64,000 bases of DNA from Sphingomonas sp. 35-24ZXX. GTDB lineage: Bacteria > Pseudomonadota > Alphaproteobacteria > Sphingomonadales > Sphingomonadaceae. The notes under the pieces were generated by a model. It did no database searches. It was not told the DNA's origin and saw only the letters and a program-made list of their open reading frames with translations. Position numbers and translations under genes: made by a program. Shown here in pieces: positions 38,469 to 47,875 of the stretch (positions are counted from its first letter, which is position 1; each line of letters opens with the position of its first letter). Location: assembly GCF_000786215.1 (NCBI RefSeq), contig NZ_JROG01000003.1:496001-560000 (forward strand), written 5' to 3'.

Positions 38469-39935
38469 TCAATTCTCGAAATTGTCGGCAATCCACTGAT
38501 TCAAGAGCCGAACGCCATAGCCAGTTGCGCCCTTGTCCCACACTGGCCCGGGCTTGTCGGCCCACACCATGCCCGCGATATCAAGATGCGCCCATTTGAC
38601 GCCGGGCTTGATGAAGCGCTGCAGGAACTGCGCTGCAGTGATCGATCCGCCACCGCGCGCGCCGACGTTCTTCATGTCGGCAATCGGGCTGTCGATCATC
38701 TTGTCATAGGCCTTGCTGAGCGGGAAGCGCCACAGCGGATCGCCCGCCAGCTTGCCCGCCGCCGTCAGCTTTTCGGCCAGGCCATCATCGTTGCTGAACA
38801 GGCCGGCATGCTGATCGGCCAGCGAGATGATGATCGCGCCGGTCAGCGTGGCAAGATCGACGATATATTCCGGGTCGTAGTTCTCCTGAGCCCAGTGCAG
38901 CGCATCGCACAGCACCAGACGGCCCTCGGCATCGGTGTTGATGACTTCGATCGTCTGACCCGACATGCTGGTCACGACATCGCCGGGGCGCTGCGCATTG
39001 CCGTCAGGCATGTTCTCGACCAGACCGCAGATGCCCACGACATGAGTCTTGGCCTTGCGACCGGCGAGCGCCTTCATCGTGCCTGCGACGGCACCGGCAC
39101 CACCCATGTCCCACTTCATGTCTTCCATGCCGGCCGCCGGCTTGATCGAGATGCCGCCGGTATCGAAGGTCACGCCCTTGCCCACCAGCACCACGGGCTT
39201 GGCCTTGGCGTCGCCGGTACCGTTCCAGCGCATCGCGATCAGCCGCGGCGGACGCACCGAGCCCTGCGAGACGCCCAGCAGCGCGCCCATGCCCAGCTTT
39301 TCCATCTCTTCCTGGCCCAGCACCGTGATCTCGACGCCCATCGCTTCGAGCGGCTTGCAGCGTTCCACGAAGCTTTCGGGGTAGATGATGTTGGCAGGCT
39401 CGGTCACCAGTTCGCGAGTCAGCGCCACGCCATCGGCAATCGCGGCCTGATCGCTCCAGATCGCAGCCAGTCCCTTGGGGCCATTGACCACGCCGATTTC
39501 GCGCAGGCTGACCTTCGACTTGGCCGGAAGCTTGGTACGATACTGATCGTGCGACCAGCTGCGAAGATGCGCGCCAAACAGGAACTGGGCCGCTGCCTCG
39601 CGGTTGGCCGCGATGGCGCCCAGACCCATGTCGACGGCGAGCGTCTCGACGCCGGAGCGCTGATACTTCGCAACAAGCTGACCGCCGGCCCGCTCCATGT
39701 CGGCGCGTGCGCCCGCGCCGGTGCCGATCAGCGCCACGCGCAGGGTCTGGCCGTTCTGGGTGACGAAAATGTCGAAGACTTCTCCCGCGCCGGCTTCGAA
39801 ACGCGCCGCCTTGGCGGCATCGGCAACCAGTGAGCCAGAATCGAGCGGCAGCACCAGAGCGCCGAGTTCGTCCTTGGCCACCGGATAGGCGACGACGGCG
39901 TAACTATCTGCGGAAGCGTCAAAAACAATATTCAT
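38469..39935 (-). CDS. pepA: Leucyl aminopeptidase (M17 family)
   Basis: A two-metal cytosolic aminopeptidase. The C-terminal catalytic half has VLVGKGVTFDTGGISIKP, DMGGAGAVAGTMKAL and the metal-ligand signature NTDAEGRLVLCDAL. The N-terminal half is a macro-like domain. The product is 488 residues, normal. The start is the ATG at 39935. It diverges from lptD. Confidence 0.95.
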   Translation of the reverse strand: MNIVFDASADSYAVVAYPVAKDELGALVLPLDSGSLVADAAKAARFEAGAGEVFDIFVTQNGQTLRVALIGTGAGARADMERAGGQLVAKYQRSGVETLAVDMGLGAIAANREAAAQFLFGAHLRSWSHDQYRTKLPAKSKVSLREIGVVNGPKGLAAIWSDQAAIADGVALTRELVTEPANIIYPESFVERCKPLEAMGVEITVLGQEEMEKLGMGALLGVSQGSVRPPRLIAMRWNGTGDAKAKPVVLVGKGVTFDTGGISIKPAAGMEDMKWDMGGAGAVAGTMKALAGRKAKTHVVGICGLVENMPDGNAQRPGDVVTSMSGQTIEVINTDAEGRLVLCDALHWAQENYDPEYIVDLATLTGAIIISLADQHAGLFSNDDGLAEKLTAAGKLAGDPLWRFPLSKAYDKMIDSPIADMKNVGARGGGSITAAQFLQRFIKPGVKWAHLDIAGMVWADKPGPVWDKGATGYGVRLLNQWIADNFEN

Positions 39936-40212
39936 CAAGCAGTCCCCGAGAGGCAGGCGATGCTGCCGGTTAATACAATATCCACCATATCGACCCTATG
40001 AAGACGGCTTCATTCTGGCGACATGGTCCGGCATGCCATATTGGTGGCCCCGCGGTGGTTGCAAGCGATAGGACAGGTTCGGTTTGTTTGCCAGCATTTG
40101 CCGCACGCTTGCACGGGCCATCGAAAGCGGTTTGCGCTCGCGCTTTTGCGGTGCAATAGGCGCCAACCTGGCGCGCGGCCGCTCTGTGATTCTCGCGAGC
40201 ACATACCAGCGC
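39936..40212. other. Shared upstream region of pepA and lptD (277 bases)
   Basis: No gene is supported here. For lptD a weak promoter can be proposed: -35 TTGCGC (40132-40137), 16 bases, -10 CAATAG (40154-40159), giving a leader of about 45 bases that starts with a small hairpin GCGCCA/TGGCGC (40160-40165, 40169-40174). The pepA side is AT-rich around 39970-40000 (TTAATACAATAT), where its promoter should be. Short frames that cross the region have no family similarity. Confidence 0.4.
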
Positions 40213-42546
40213 ATGGATCGACGGATGATTGGTGTGCGCATTTCACGGGCAAGTCTGATGCTGGGGACGGCCTTGCTGGCCGCCAATGCTGCGCCTGCGC
40301 TCGCCGCCGATCAGGCGGTGTGCACCCGCACCAGCTACCTCCTCGGTGAAAACCTCACCTTCTCGCGCAACGACATCGTTCAATATGCCGAAGCCGACGA
40401 CATGCAGTCAGCCCCTGCGGCGGGCACCGCTGGCCAGCCGGAACAGGTCATCGAATTCACCGCCGACCGGCTGGATTACGACAGCAACGCCGATGTGGTG
40501 ACCGCAACAGGCAATGTCCTTCTGGTGCGCGCGGATCAGTCGCTCGTCGCCGACAGCGTCACATGGGACCGCAAGTCCGGCGAGGTGCGCGCCAAGGGCG
40601 GGGTGCAGATCATCGATGCCGAGGGCAACAAGCTCTACGGCGATTCGATCGAGCTGACCGAATCGATCCGCGATGGCGTGATCGACAACATTCTGGTCGT
40701 GCTGGAAGCCGGCGGGCGCATGGTCGCCACGCGCGGCACCCGCATCGATGGCGTGATTGCGCTTGAGAATGCTGCCTATTCGGCCTGCCTGGTCGAAACG
40801 CCGACCGGCAAGCCCAAGCGCCCCAGTTGGCAGCTGCGCGCAATCAAGGTGGTCTACAACCCCGCCGACAAGCGCGTGCGCTATCATGGAGCGCGGCTCG
40901 AGCTGTTCGGGCTGCCGGTGATCCCGATGCCGGGTCTGAGCCATCCTGTCGGCGAAGGCAGCGGCGGCGGCTTGCTGGTGCCCGATATCCGGTTCAGCCA
41001 GGCCAATGGCGTGCAGCTCAGCGTGCCTTATTATTTCAATCTTGCCCCCAACCGCGACCTGACGGTGACCGGATCGGTGTTCACCGAGGCGCTGCCGATG
41101 GTCAACGCCACCTACCGTGCGCTCACCGACCGCGGGGCCTATCAGATCACCGGCTATGCCACCGCGGGATCGCGCATTCCCGTCGGGGCAGGCGGGATCA
41201 TCGCCGACAGCCAGAACGATTTCCGCGGCTATTTCGATGCGACCGGTCGCTTTCAGCTGAACGAGGCATGGAGCATCGGAGGGTCGATCCGTGTCGTCAC
41301 CGACCGCACGTTCCTGCGCCGTTACGACGTCAGCCGCGATGACCGGTTGCGGTCGACGATCGAGGCGGAGCGGATCGGACCGAACAGCTATTTCTCGCTT
41401 GCAGGCTGGGCCACGCAGACATTGCGCGTCAACGATCCGCAGGGCCAGGTGCCGATCGCCCTGCCCGTGGTCGACTGGCGTCTGCGCCTGCCGGATCAGG
41501 TCGCGGGCGGCAAGGTCGAGTTCCAGATCAACACGCTCGCGATCAGCCGCACCGCCGGCCAGGACACGCAGCGCGCGTTTGCGCAGGCCCGCTGGGATCT
41601 GCGTCGCCTCACCGGCCTGGGTCAGGAATTCACCCTGACGGCCCTGGCGCGCGGCGATGTGTACAATAGCAGCGACAATGCGCTCACCAACACGCTGATC
41701 TATCGCGGCAATTCCGGCCTTCAGGCCCGCGCGAGCGGATCGGTCGCTGCCGACATGCGCTGGCCGTTCGTCGGCGAGGCCTTCGGCGGCACCCAGGTGC
41801 TGAGCCCGCGGGTGCAGGTCGTGGCGACGCCCACCACCGGCAATCTGGAATTGCCGAACGAGGATTCGCGCGCCATCGAGCTGGAAGACAGCAACCTCTT
41901 CGCGCTCAACCGCCTGCCCGGCTATGACCGGATGGAAGAGGGCGTGCGCGTCGTCTACGGCGTCGAATGGTCGCTTCAGCGCCCGGGCATGCAGCTCAAC
42001 GCCGTGGTCGGGCAGAGCTATCGCTTCGATGATGAGCGCGATTTCCTGCCCGAGGGCACGGGCCTGGGCAATCGCACCTCGGACGTGGTCGGCCGGCTCG
42101 ACCTCAAGCTGCGCAATTTCATCCGCTACACGCACCGTTTCCGGCTGGACAAGGACAATCTCGCGGTGCGCCGCAACGAGGTCGATATCACCCTGGGCGG
42201 ACGGCAGACCTATGCCCAGGTCGGCTATCTGCGCCTGAACCGCGATATCGGCCCCGAAATCGAGGATCTGCAGGACCGCGAAGAGCTGCGCGTCGCCGGC
42301 AGGGTCCGCGTGGCCCGCTACTGGTCGGTGTTCGGTGCGGCGGTGGTCGATCTCAGCAACGCCCAGGAAGACCCGCGGCTTCAGTCCGATGGCTTCGAGC
42401 CGATCCGTACCCGGCTGGGTGTCGCTTACGAGGACGACTGCCTGGAACTGGGGGTCACCTGGCGTCGCGACTATATTCCGGTGGGCGATGCCCAGCGCGG
42501 CGACACCTTTCTGCTGCGGGTGGCCTTGCGCAACCTTGGCTTTTGA
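40213..42546 (+). CDS. lptD: LPS-assembly protein LptD
   Basis: Outer-membrane barrel that inserts lipopolysaccharide. A signal peptide (MDRRMIGVRISRASLMLGTALLAANAAPALA) precedes an N-terminal LptA-like beta-jellyroll (VIEFTADRLDYDSNADVVTATGNVLL) and the LptD C-terminal barrel (YNPADKRVRYHGARLELFGLPVIPMP). The product is 777 residues from 40213. Three Cys remain in the mature protein: about 37, 192 and 743, enough for one inter-domain disulfide, where E. coli has four. ATG at 40225 is an alternative start. It heads lptD-surA-pdxA-rsmA. Confidence 0.93.
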   Translation: MDRRMIGVRISRASLMLGTALLAANAAPALAADQAVCTRTSYLLGENLTFSRNDIVQYAEADDMQSAPAAGTAGQPEQVIEFTADRLDYDSNADVVTATGNVLLVRADQSLVADSVTWDRKSGEVRAKGGVQIIDAEGNKLYGDSIELTESIRDGVIDNILVVLEAGGRMVATRGTRIDGVIALENAAYSACLVETPTGKPKRPSWQLRAIKVVYNPADKRVRYHGARLELFGLPVIPMPGLSHPVGEGSGGGLLVPDIRFSQANGVQLSVPYYFNLAPNRDLTVTGSVFTEALPMVNATYRALTDRGAYQITGYATAGSRIPVGAGGIIADSQNDFRGYFDATGRFQLNEAWSIGGSIRVVTDRTFLRRYDVSRDDRLRSTIEAERIGPNSYFSLAGWATQTLRVNDPQGQVPIALPVVDWRLRLPDQVAGGKVEFQINTLAISRTAGQDTQRAFAQARWDLRRLTGLGQEFTLTALARGDVYNSSDNALTNTLIYRGNSGLQARASGSVAADMRWPFVGEAFGGTQVLSPRVQVVATPTTGNLELPNEDSRAIELEDSNLFALNRLPGYDRMEEGVRVVYGVEWSLQRPGMQLNAVVGQSYRFDDERDFLPEGTGLGNRTSDVVGRLDLKLRNFIRYTHRFRLDKDNLAVRRNEVDITLGGRQTYAQVGYLRLNRDIGPEIEDLQDREELRVAGRVRVARYWSVFGAAVVDLSNAQEDPRLQSDGFEPIRTRLGVAYEDDCLELGVTWRRDYIPVGDAQRGDTFLLRVALRNLGF

Positions 42547-42630
42547 TCCCAAAGGCGATATTCACCGCCCCGCTCATCCCCGGTTCACGCTGCGGAGGGC
42601 AAGGGATCGCATTTCCCCATTCAGGAAGAT

Positions 42631-44010
42631 ATGAGCTTGCACGCATTGAACACCATCGCGATCCGTACCCGTAAGCTGGCGAAAAAGACGCTTATGCTGT
42701 CGCTGATTGCGGGGCTTTCGCTGCCCGCGCTGGCCCAGACCGTGTCCGACGATGCGGCGCTGCCCGATACGGCGCTGAATGTGCCCGAAGGTCTGACCAT
42801 CTTCGGCAAGCAGGACCCCAACGTCCGGCGCGCGACCGCCATCGTCAACAGCGAGATCATCACCGGAACCGATATCGACGAGCGGGTTGCGCTGATCCTC
42901 GCCGCCAATGATGCGCCGGTGTCCGAAGAGGAACGCGGCCGCCTGCGCCTGCAGGTGCTGCGCAACCTGATCGACGAGACACTTCAGATCCAGGAAGCCG
43001 CCGCGAACGACATCAAGGTGGATGAAGCCCAGGTCGACCGCACCTATGCGCAGGTCGCCGCGCAGAATTTCCGCCGCGATACCGCAGCGCTCGACAAGTA
43101 TCTGGCGAGCATCGGATCGTCGTCTCGCTCGCTCAAGCGCCAGATTCGCGGTGAGCTCGCCTGGCAGCGGCTGCTGGGCCGCAATGTCACCCCGTTCATC
43201 AACGTCTCCGAAGAAGAGGTGAAGGAGGTCATCGACCGGCTCAAGGCGTCGAAGGGCACCGAGGAATACCGGATCGGCGAAATCTATCTCTCCGCCAACT
43301 CGCAGAACCGCGCCGAAGTCGCCAAGAACGCCGCGCAGATCGTCCAGCAGCTGCAGCAGGGCGGATCGTTCGTCGCCTATGCCCGGCAGTTCTCGGAAGC
43401 CTCGACCGCAGCGGTCGGCGGCGACCTGGGCTGGATCCAGCTGGGCCAGCTTCCCTCTGCGCTCGCCGTTGTCGCACGCGACATGCAGGTCGGCCAGCTT
43501 GCTGGCCCGATCGAGATTCCCGGCGGCTTTTCGCTGATGTATCTGATCGACAAGCGCCAGATCCTGACTGCCAACCCGCGCGATGCACTTCTGGGACTCA
43601 AACAGCTGTCGATTGCCTTCCCCGCCGGAACCACCGAGGCTGAAGCAACCCGCCGCGCCTCCGAGTTCGCCACCGCGACCCGCGCGATCAAGGGCTGCGG
43701 TTCGGCTGACGAGATTGCCGCCCGGCTGGGCGCGACGGTGACCAACAACGACCAGGTGCCGGTGCGCGATCTTCCCGCCCCGTTGCAGGATACGCTGATT
43801 GCCCTGTCGATCGGCGAGGCCACCCAGCCGTTCGGATCGGTCAAGGATGGCGTGCGCGTGCTGGTATTGTGCGGCCGCGACGATCCGCAGGCAGAGGGCG
43901 GTCCCAGCCCCGAGCAGCTGATGGCCAACATGGAAGAAGAGAAGGTCAATCGCCGCGCACAGATCTATCTGCGCGACCTTCGGCGTGACGCCGTGATCGA
44001 GTACAACTGA
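42631..44010 (+). CDS. surA: Periplasmic chaperone/peptidyl-prolyl isomerase SurA
   Basis: Escorts outer-membrane proteins. The signal peptide ends at SLPALA. A SurA N-terminal chaperone domain follows (TAIVNSEIITGTDIDERVALIL, about residues 65-200). One parvulin domain is at about 210-315 (YRIGEIYLSAN, FVAYARQFSEASTAAVGGDLGWIQLGQL). The second, C-terminal parvulin-like part (about 325-430) is degenerate. The product is 459 residues. The ATG at 42631 follows AGGAAGAT. It depends on the neighbouring lptD, a known SurA client. Confidence 0.9.
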   Translation: MSLHALNTIAIRTRKLAKKTLMLSLIAGLSLPALAQTVSDDAALPDTALNVPEGLTIFGKQDPNVRRATAIVNSEIITGTDIDERVALILAANDAPVSEEERGRLRLQVLRNLIDETLQIQEAAANDIKVDEAQVDRTYAQVAAQNFRRDTAALDKYLASIGSSSRSLKRQIRGELAWQRLLGRNVTPFINVSEEEVKEVIDRLKASKGTEEYRIGEIYLSANSQNRAEVAKNAAQIVQQLQQGGSFVAYARQFSEASTAAVGGDLGWIQLGQLPSALAVVARDMQVGQLAGPIEIPGGFSLMYLIDKRQILTANPRDALLGLKQLSIAFPAGTTEAEATRRASEFATATRAIKGCGSADEIAARLGATVTNNDQVPVRDLPAPLQDTLIALSIGEATQPFGSVKDGVRVLVLCGRDDPQAEGGPSPEQLMANMEEEKVNRRAQIYLRDLRRDAVIEYN

Positions 44011-44032
44011 TGACGGCGGATCTCCTCCGGGC

Positions 44033-45028
44033 GTGACGCAGTTGCTGGCCATATCTGCCGGTGATCCTGCCGGCATCGGTCCCGAAATCATCGGCAAGAG
44101 TTGGGAAGAACGCGAGGCGCAGTCGCTGCCCGCGTTCTTTGCCATTGGCGATCCGCGTGCCTTTTCGGCCGTGTGGTCCGGGCCGGTTCGGGTGATCGGC
44201 GAGCCTTGCGAGGCAGCGGAACACTTTGCCCATGCGCTGCCGGTGCTGCCGGTGATCGACAGCGGTGCGGTGGTCCCGGGCGAACCCGATCTCGATGGCG
44301 CGCGCTGCGCCTTGCAGGCGCTGGAAATGGGCGTCGGGCTGGCGCGGGCAGGCACGGTCTGCGCGATCGTCACCGGGCCGATTTCCAAGATCCAGCTGCA
44401 GAAGGTCGGCTTCAACTTCCCGGGCCAGACCGAATTCATCGCCGAAGCCTGCGGCGTGGCGCGGCAGAATGTCGCGATGCTGCTGGCCGGACCCGACCTT
44501 CGCGTGGTGCCGATCACTGTGCATATCGGCATCGCCGCTGTGCCTGCGGCGCTCTCGATCGATCTCATCGTCAACCGGGCGCGCGCTGCCGCCAAGGGCA
44601 TGGCGCGAAATTTCGGCATCGATCGGCCGCGGCTGGCGATGGCCGGGCTCAATCCGCACGCGGGCGAACAGGGCAGCATGGGCAGCGAAGAGGCGGACAT
44701 CATCCTCCCGGCGATCGAGATCCTGCGCGAGGAGGGCTTTCTGGTGGCAGGCCCCCTGCCCGCCGACACCATGTTCCACGCCGCAGCTCGCGCACGCTAT
44801 GACGTCGCGCTGTGCCAGTATCACGATCAGGCGCTGATCCCGGTCAAGGCGCTGCATTTCGACGATGCGGTCAACATGACGCTGGGCCTGCCGATCGTGC
44901 GCACGTCGCCCGATCATGGCACCGCCTTCGATATCGCAGGCAAGGGGCTCGCGAGCGCACGATCGATGATCGCGGCCATTCGCATGGCGGGCGCCGCTTG
45001 GCAGCACCGCCAGACCTACGAAGGCTGA
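44033..45028 (+). CDS. pdxA: 4-hydroxythreonine-4-phosphate dehydrogenase
   Basis: Oxidises 4-phosphohydroxy-threonine in pyridoxal phosphate synthesis. It has AISAGDPAGIGPEIIGK, the metal ligands in VPITVHIGIAAVP and GLNPHAGEQGSMGSEE, and CQYHDQALIPVKALHFDDAVNMTLGLP. The start is a GTG at 44033; an ATG at 44010 that overlaps the surA stop is out of frame and stops after 8 codons. The product is 331 residues. The stop shares one base with the rsmA start. Confidence 0.95.
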   Translation: MTQLLAISAGDPAGIGPEIIGKSWEEREAQSLPAFFAIGDPRAFSAVWSGPVRVIGEPCEAAEHFAHALPVLPVIDSGAVVPGEPDLDGARCALQALEMGVGLARAGTVCAIVTGPISKIQLQKVGFNFPGQTEFIAEACGVARQNVAMLLAGPDLRVVPITVHIGIAAVPAALSIDLIVNRARAAAKGMARNFGIDRPRLAMAGLNPHAGEQGSMGSEEADIILPAIEILREEGFLVAGPLPADTMFHAAARARYDVALCQYHDQALIPVKALHFDDAVNMTLGLPIVRTSPDHGTAFDIAGKGLASARSMIAAIRMAGAAWQHRQTYEG

Positions 45029-45864
45029 TGCGCGCTCCGATGGCCAGCCTGCCGCCCCTGCGCGATGTCATCGCGCGCCATGGCCTCGCGGCCAGCAAGG
45101 CGCTGGGCCAGAATTTCCTGCTGGACGAGCAATTGCTCGACCGGGTTGCCGCCGTGCCCGGCGATCTTGATGGCGAAGATGTGCTCGAGATCGGGCCCGG
45201 TCCAGGCGGCCTGACCCGGGCACTGCTGCGCGCTGGCGGCAACGTCACCGCGATCGAGCGCGACCGGCGCTGCCTGCCGGCTCTGGCAGAACTGAGCGAG
45301 GCCTTCCCCGGCCAGCTCAAGGTAATCGAAGGCGATGCCCTAGCCATGCCGCTGGCAAGCGTGATGCCGGGCCCCTGCCATATTGCGTCGAACCTGCCCT
45401 ATAATGTCGGCACCGCGCTGTTCGTGGGCTGGCTGGGCGGGCAGGCTTGGCCGCCGCAGTGGAAATCGCTGACGTTGATGTTCCAGCGCGAGGTCGCCGA
45501 CCGGATCGTCGCGACGCCCGATGGCGATGCCTATGGCCGTCTCGCGATCCTCAGCCAGTGGCGCTGCGACGCCCGGCTGGCGATGAAGGTGCACCGCAGC
45601 GCCTTCACGCCCCCGCCCAAGGTGATGTCGGCTATCGTCCACCTCACCCCTGCGACGATGCCCGAAGGCGTATCGGCCGCACGTCTCGAATCGCTTACGG
45701 CTGCAGCCTTCGGTCAGCGGCGCAAGATGCTGCGGCAGAGCCTGAAAAGCCTGCCCGGAGCGCTCGCCGCGCTCGAAGCCGAGGGCATCGAGGCCTCGCG
45801 GCGTGCAGAGACGCTCAGCGTCGACGATTTCGTCCGCATCGCGCGGACGATGGACGCGGGCTGA
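45028..45864 (+). CDS. rsmA: 16S rRNA (adenine-N6,N6)-dimethyltransferase
   Basis: Dimethylates A1518 and A1519 of 16S rRNA late in 30S assembly. It shows SKALGQNFLLDEQLLDRV, the SAM loop VLEIGPGPGGLTRALL, the catalytic HIASNLPYNVGT, and HRSAFTPPPKVMSAIVHL. The product is 278 residues. The ATG at 45028 overlaps the pdxA stop; ATG at 45040 is an alternative. The order surA-pdxA-rsmA is conserved across Proteobacteria. Confidence 0.95.
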   Translation: MRAPMASLPPLRDVIARHGLAASKALGQNFLLDEQLLDRVAAVPGDLDGEDVLEIGPGPGGLTRALLRAGGNVTAIERDRRCLPALAELSEAFPGQLKVIEGDALAMPLASVMPGPCHIASNLPYNVGTALFVGWLGGQAWPPQWKSLTLMFQREVADRIVATPDGDAYGRLAILSQWRCDARLAMKVHRSAFTPPPKVMSAIVHLTPATMPEGVSAARLESLTAAAFGQRRKMLRQSLKSLPGALAALEAEGIEASRRAETLSVDDFVRIARTMDAG

Positions 45865-45965
45865 TCAAAGCCCTTTCCTTTCGCGTCACTTGCATTAGCA
45901 TTCCCGTCAGGATGCGCAGCCAGGCACAGACCCGGCGCGGCACCAAGGACGAGGAGCGAGACGGC

Positions 45966-47708
45966 ATGTACGATCTGATCATTCGCGGCGGCACCATCTA
46001 TGATGGCCTGGGCGGCGCACCTTTTGTCGGCGATATTGCCATCAGCGGCGATACCATCGCGGCAGTGGGCAGCATCTCCGGCAGCGCACGCGAGGAGATC
46101 GACGCCAGCGGGCACATCGTCACGCCTGGGTTTGTCGATATCCATACCCATTATGACGGCCAGGCGACGTGGGATGACGTCATGGCGCCATCGGCCTGGC
46201 ACGGTGTCACCACGGTGGTGATGGGCAATTGCGGGGTCGGCTTCGCGCCCGCCGCGCCCGACAAGCACCAGTGGCTGATTGGCCTGATGGAGGGCGTCGA
46301 GGATATTCCGGGCACCGCGCTCGCCGAAGGGATGAAATGGGACTGGGAGAGCTTTCCCGAATATCTCGATTCGCTCGAACGACTGCCGCGCACCATCGAT
46401 ATCGGCACGCATGTCCCGCACGGCGCGGTGCGCGCCTATGTGATGGGCGAACGCGGCGCGCGCAACGAAGAGCCAACCGAAGCCGACATCGCCGCGATGT
46501 CGCGCATTGTGGAAGATGGTCTGCGTGCAGGGGCTTTGGGCTTTTCCTCGTCGCGGACCGTGCTGCACAAGTCGATCGACGGCGAACTGGTCCCCGGCAC
46601 CACCGCGACTGCGCGCGAGCTGATCGGCATCGGCCGCGCGATGGGCAATGTCGGCTATGGCGTGTTCGAAATGGCGTCCGATCTGGTGCCCGAATGGAAC
46701 GAGTTCGACTGGATGACCGCGCTTTCGAAGGAAACCGGACTGCCGGTCACCTTTGCGATGCTGCAATCGCCGATGAAGCAGATGACCTGGACCGAGCAGA
46801 TGGCCGCCTGTGAGCAGGCCAACCGCACCGGCGGCAATGTCGTTGCCCAGATATCGTTGCGGGGCACGGGCGTGGTGATGAACTGGCGCGGTACCGTCCA
46901 CCCGTTCGTCCAGCGCCCCAGCTGGCGTGCGATCGCCGATCTGCCCTGGGACGCGCAGCTTGCCCACCTCAAGGATCCGGCGTTCAAGGCGAAGCTGCTC
47001 GCCGAAGACAATCTGCCGCCGCCGTCGATGGACACCGCCGCGCTGTTCATGATCGTGACCGCAGGCTTTGCCATGCAGTTCGAGATGGGCGAGGATTTCA
47101 GCTACGAACCGACGCGCGCCGAAAGCATCGCATTGATGGCTGAGGCTGCGGGTCGTGATCCGGCGGAGCATGCCTATGATGCGCTGATGGCGGATGACGG
47201 CAACGGCTTCATCTATCTGCCCATCCTCAACTATCAGGATGGCAATCTCGATTTCATCAAGGGGCTGCTGGAGCGCGACGACACCGTGGTGTCGCTGTCC
47301 GATGGCGGTGCGCATTGCGGCACGATCTGCGATGCAGCCGCGCCGACGTTCCTGCTGAGCTACTGGGCGCGTGATCGCAAGGCGGGGACGATCCCGGTCG
47401 AGCTGGCGGTCAAACGCCAGTGCCATGACACCGCGCGGCTCTATGGCCTTAACGACCGCGGCGTGCTCAAGCCGGGGTATCTTGCCGATCTCAACGTGAT
47501 CGACTTCCCGCGCCTGCGCCTCAGCCGCCCTTGGCTGGCATTCGATCTGCCCGCCGGCGGCAAGCGCCTGTTGCAGAGCGCCCAGGGCTATGCGGCGACG
47601 ATCAAGTCGGGCGAGGTCACCTTCCGCCATGGCGAGGTAACGACCGCACGCCCCGGAACGCTGATCCGCGGTCCGCAAAATGTCGAGCAGCGGGTCGCCG
47701 CCGAATAA
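45966..47708 (+). CDS. N-acyl-D-amino-acid deacylase family amidohydrolase
   Basis: A 580-residue amidohydrolase of the D-aminoacylase type, which releases D-amino acids from N-acyl derivatives. It has [16 protein letters not shown], the metal motif [27 protein letters not shown] (the conserved Cys), SFSSSRT-like [10 protein letters not shown] and the catalytic [14 protein letters not shown]. The ATG at 45966 has GAGGAG upstream; frames further upstream lie in rsmA. No signal peptide is visible. In many sphingomonads related proteins are annotated for cyclic imides or dipeptides, so the substrate is open. It ends at a strong hairpin. Confidence 0.85.
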   Translation: MYDLIIRGGTIYDGLGGAPFVGDIAISGDTIAAVGSISGSAREEIDASGHIVTPGFVDIHTHYDGQATWDDVMAPSAWHGVTTVVMGNCGVGFAPAAPDKHQWLIGLMEGVEDIPGTALAEGMKWDWESFPEYLDSLERLPRTIDIGTHVPHGAVRAYVMGERGARNEEPTEADIAAMSRIVEDGLRAGALGFSSSRTVLHKSIDGELVPGTTATARELIGIGRAMGNVGYGVFEMASDLVPEWNEFDWMTALSKETGLPVTFAMLQSPMKQMTWTEQMAACEQANRTGGNVVAQISLRGTGVVMNWRGTVHPFVQRPSWRAIADLPWDAQLAHLKDPAFKAKLLAEDNLPPPSMDTAALFMIVTAGFAMQFEMGEDFSYEPTRAESIALMAEAAGRDPAEHAYDALMADDGNGFIYLPILNYQDGNLDFIKGLLERDDTVVSLSDGGAHCGTICDAAAPTFLLSYWARDRKAGTIPVELAVKRQCHDTARLYGLNDRGVLKPGYLADLNVIDFPRLRLSRPWLAFDLPAGGKRLLQSAQGYAATIKSGEVTFRHGEVTTARPGTLIRGPQNVEQRVAAE

Positions 47709-47736
47709 GGCTCGGCGCGTCGACCAGTCCTTCCAG

Positions 47737-47775
47737 AAGGCCGGGCAGTGCAAGCAGACGCTGCCCGGCCTTTCT
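47737..47775 (+). terminator. Rho-independent-type terminator after the deacylase gene
   Basis: AAGGCCGGGCAG (47737-47748) and CTGCCCGGCCTT (47761-47772) form a perfect 12-base stem with a 12-base loop, followed by TCT. It stands 29 bases after the stop codon. The T-run is short but the stem is the strongest between genes in the window. Confidence 0.75.
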
Positions 47776-47851
47776 GCTGCATAATGCCCTCGGACAGGCA
47801 CCGTAGAAACCCGGTATTTCATACTTTTTTAAGCGGCAAGCGGCTGACTTG

Positions 47852-47864
47852 ATTTGACAAATCG
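47852..47864 (+). promoter_or_regulatory. 13-base palindrome in front of the GGDEF-EAL gene
   Basis: GATTTG-A-CAAATC (47852-47864) is a perfect inverted repeat ending 11 bases before the ATG at 47876. It resembles a small operator and would overlap the start of transcription or the ribosome binding region. No regulator is identified. Confidence 0.4.
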
Positions 47865-47875
47865 GGACAACAGCC

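Noticed and set aside
39996-40286. 96-residue frame on the minus strand between pepA and lptD
   Set aside because: It overlaps the lptD start and signal sequence, lacks a ribosome binding site and has no family similarity.
40408-42552. 714-codon frame antisense to lptD
   Set aside because: Mirror frame of a conserved barrel gene, no recognisable domain.
44010-44036. ATG overlapping the surA stop as the pdxA start
   Set aside because: It is in a different frame and stops after 8 codons; the GTG at 44033 fits the conserved N-terminus.
45714-47822. 702-codon frame antisense to the deacylase gene
   Set aside because: Mirror frame of a conserved gene; it also crosses the terminator hairpin.
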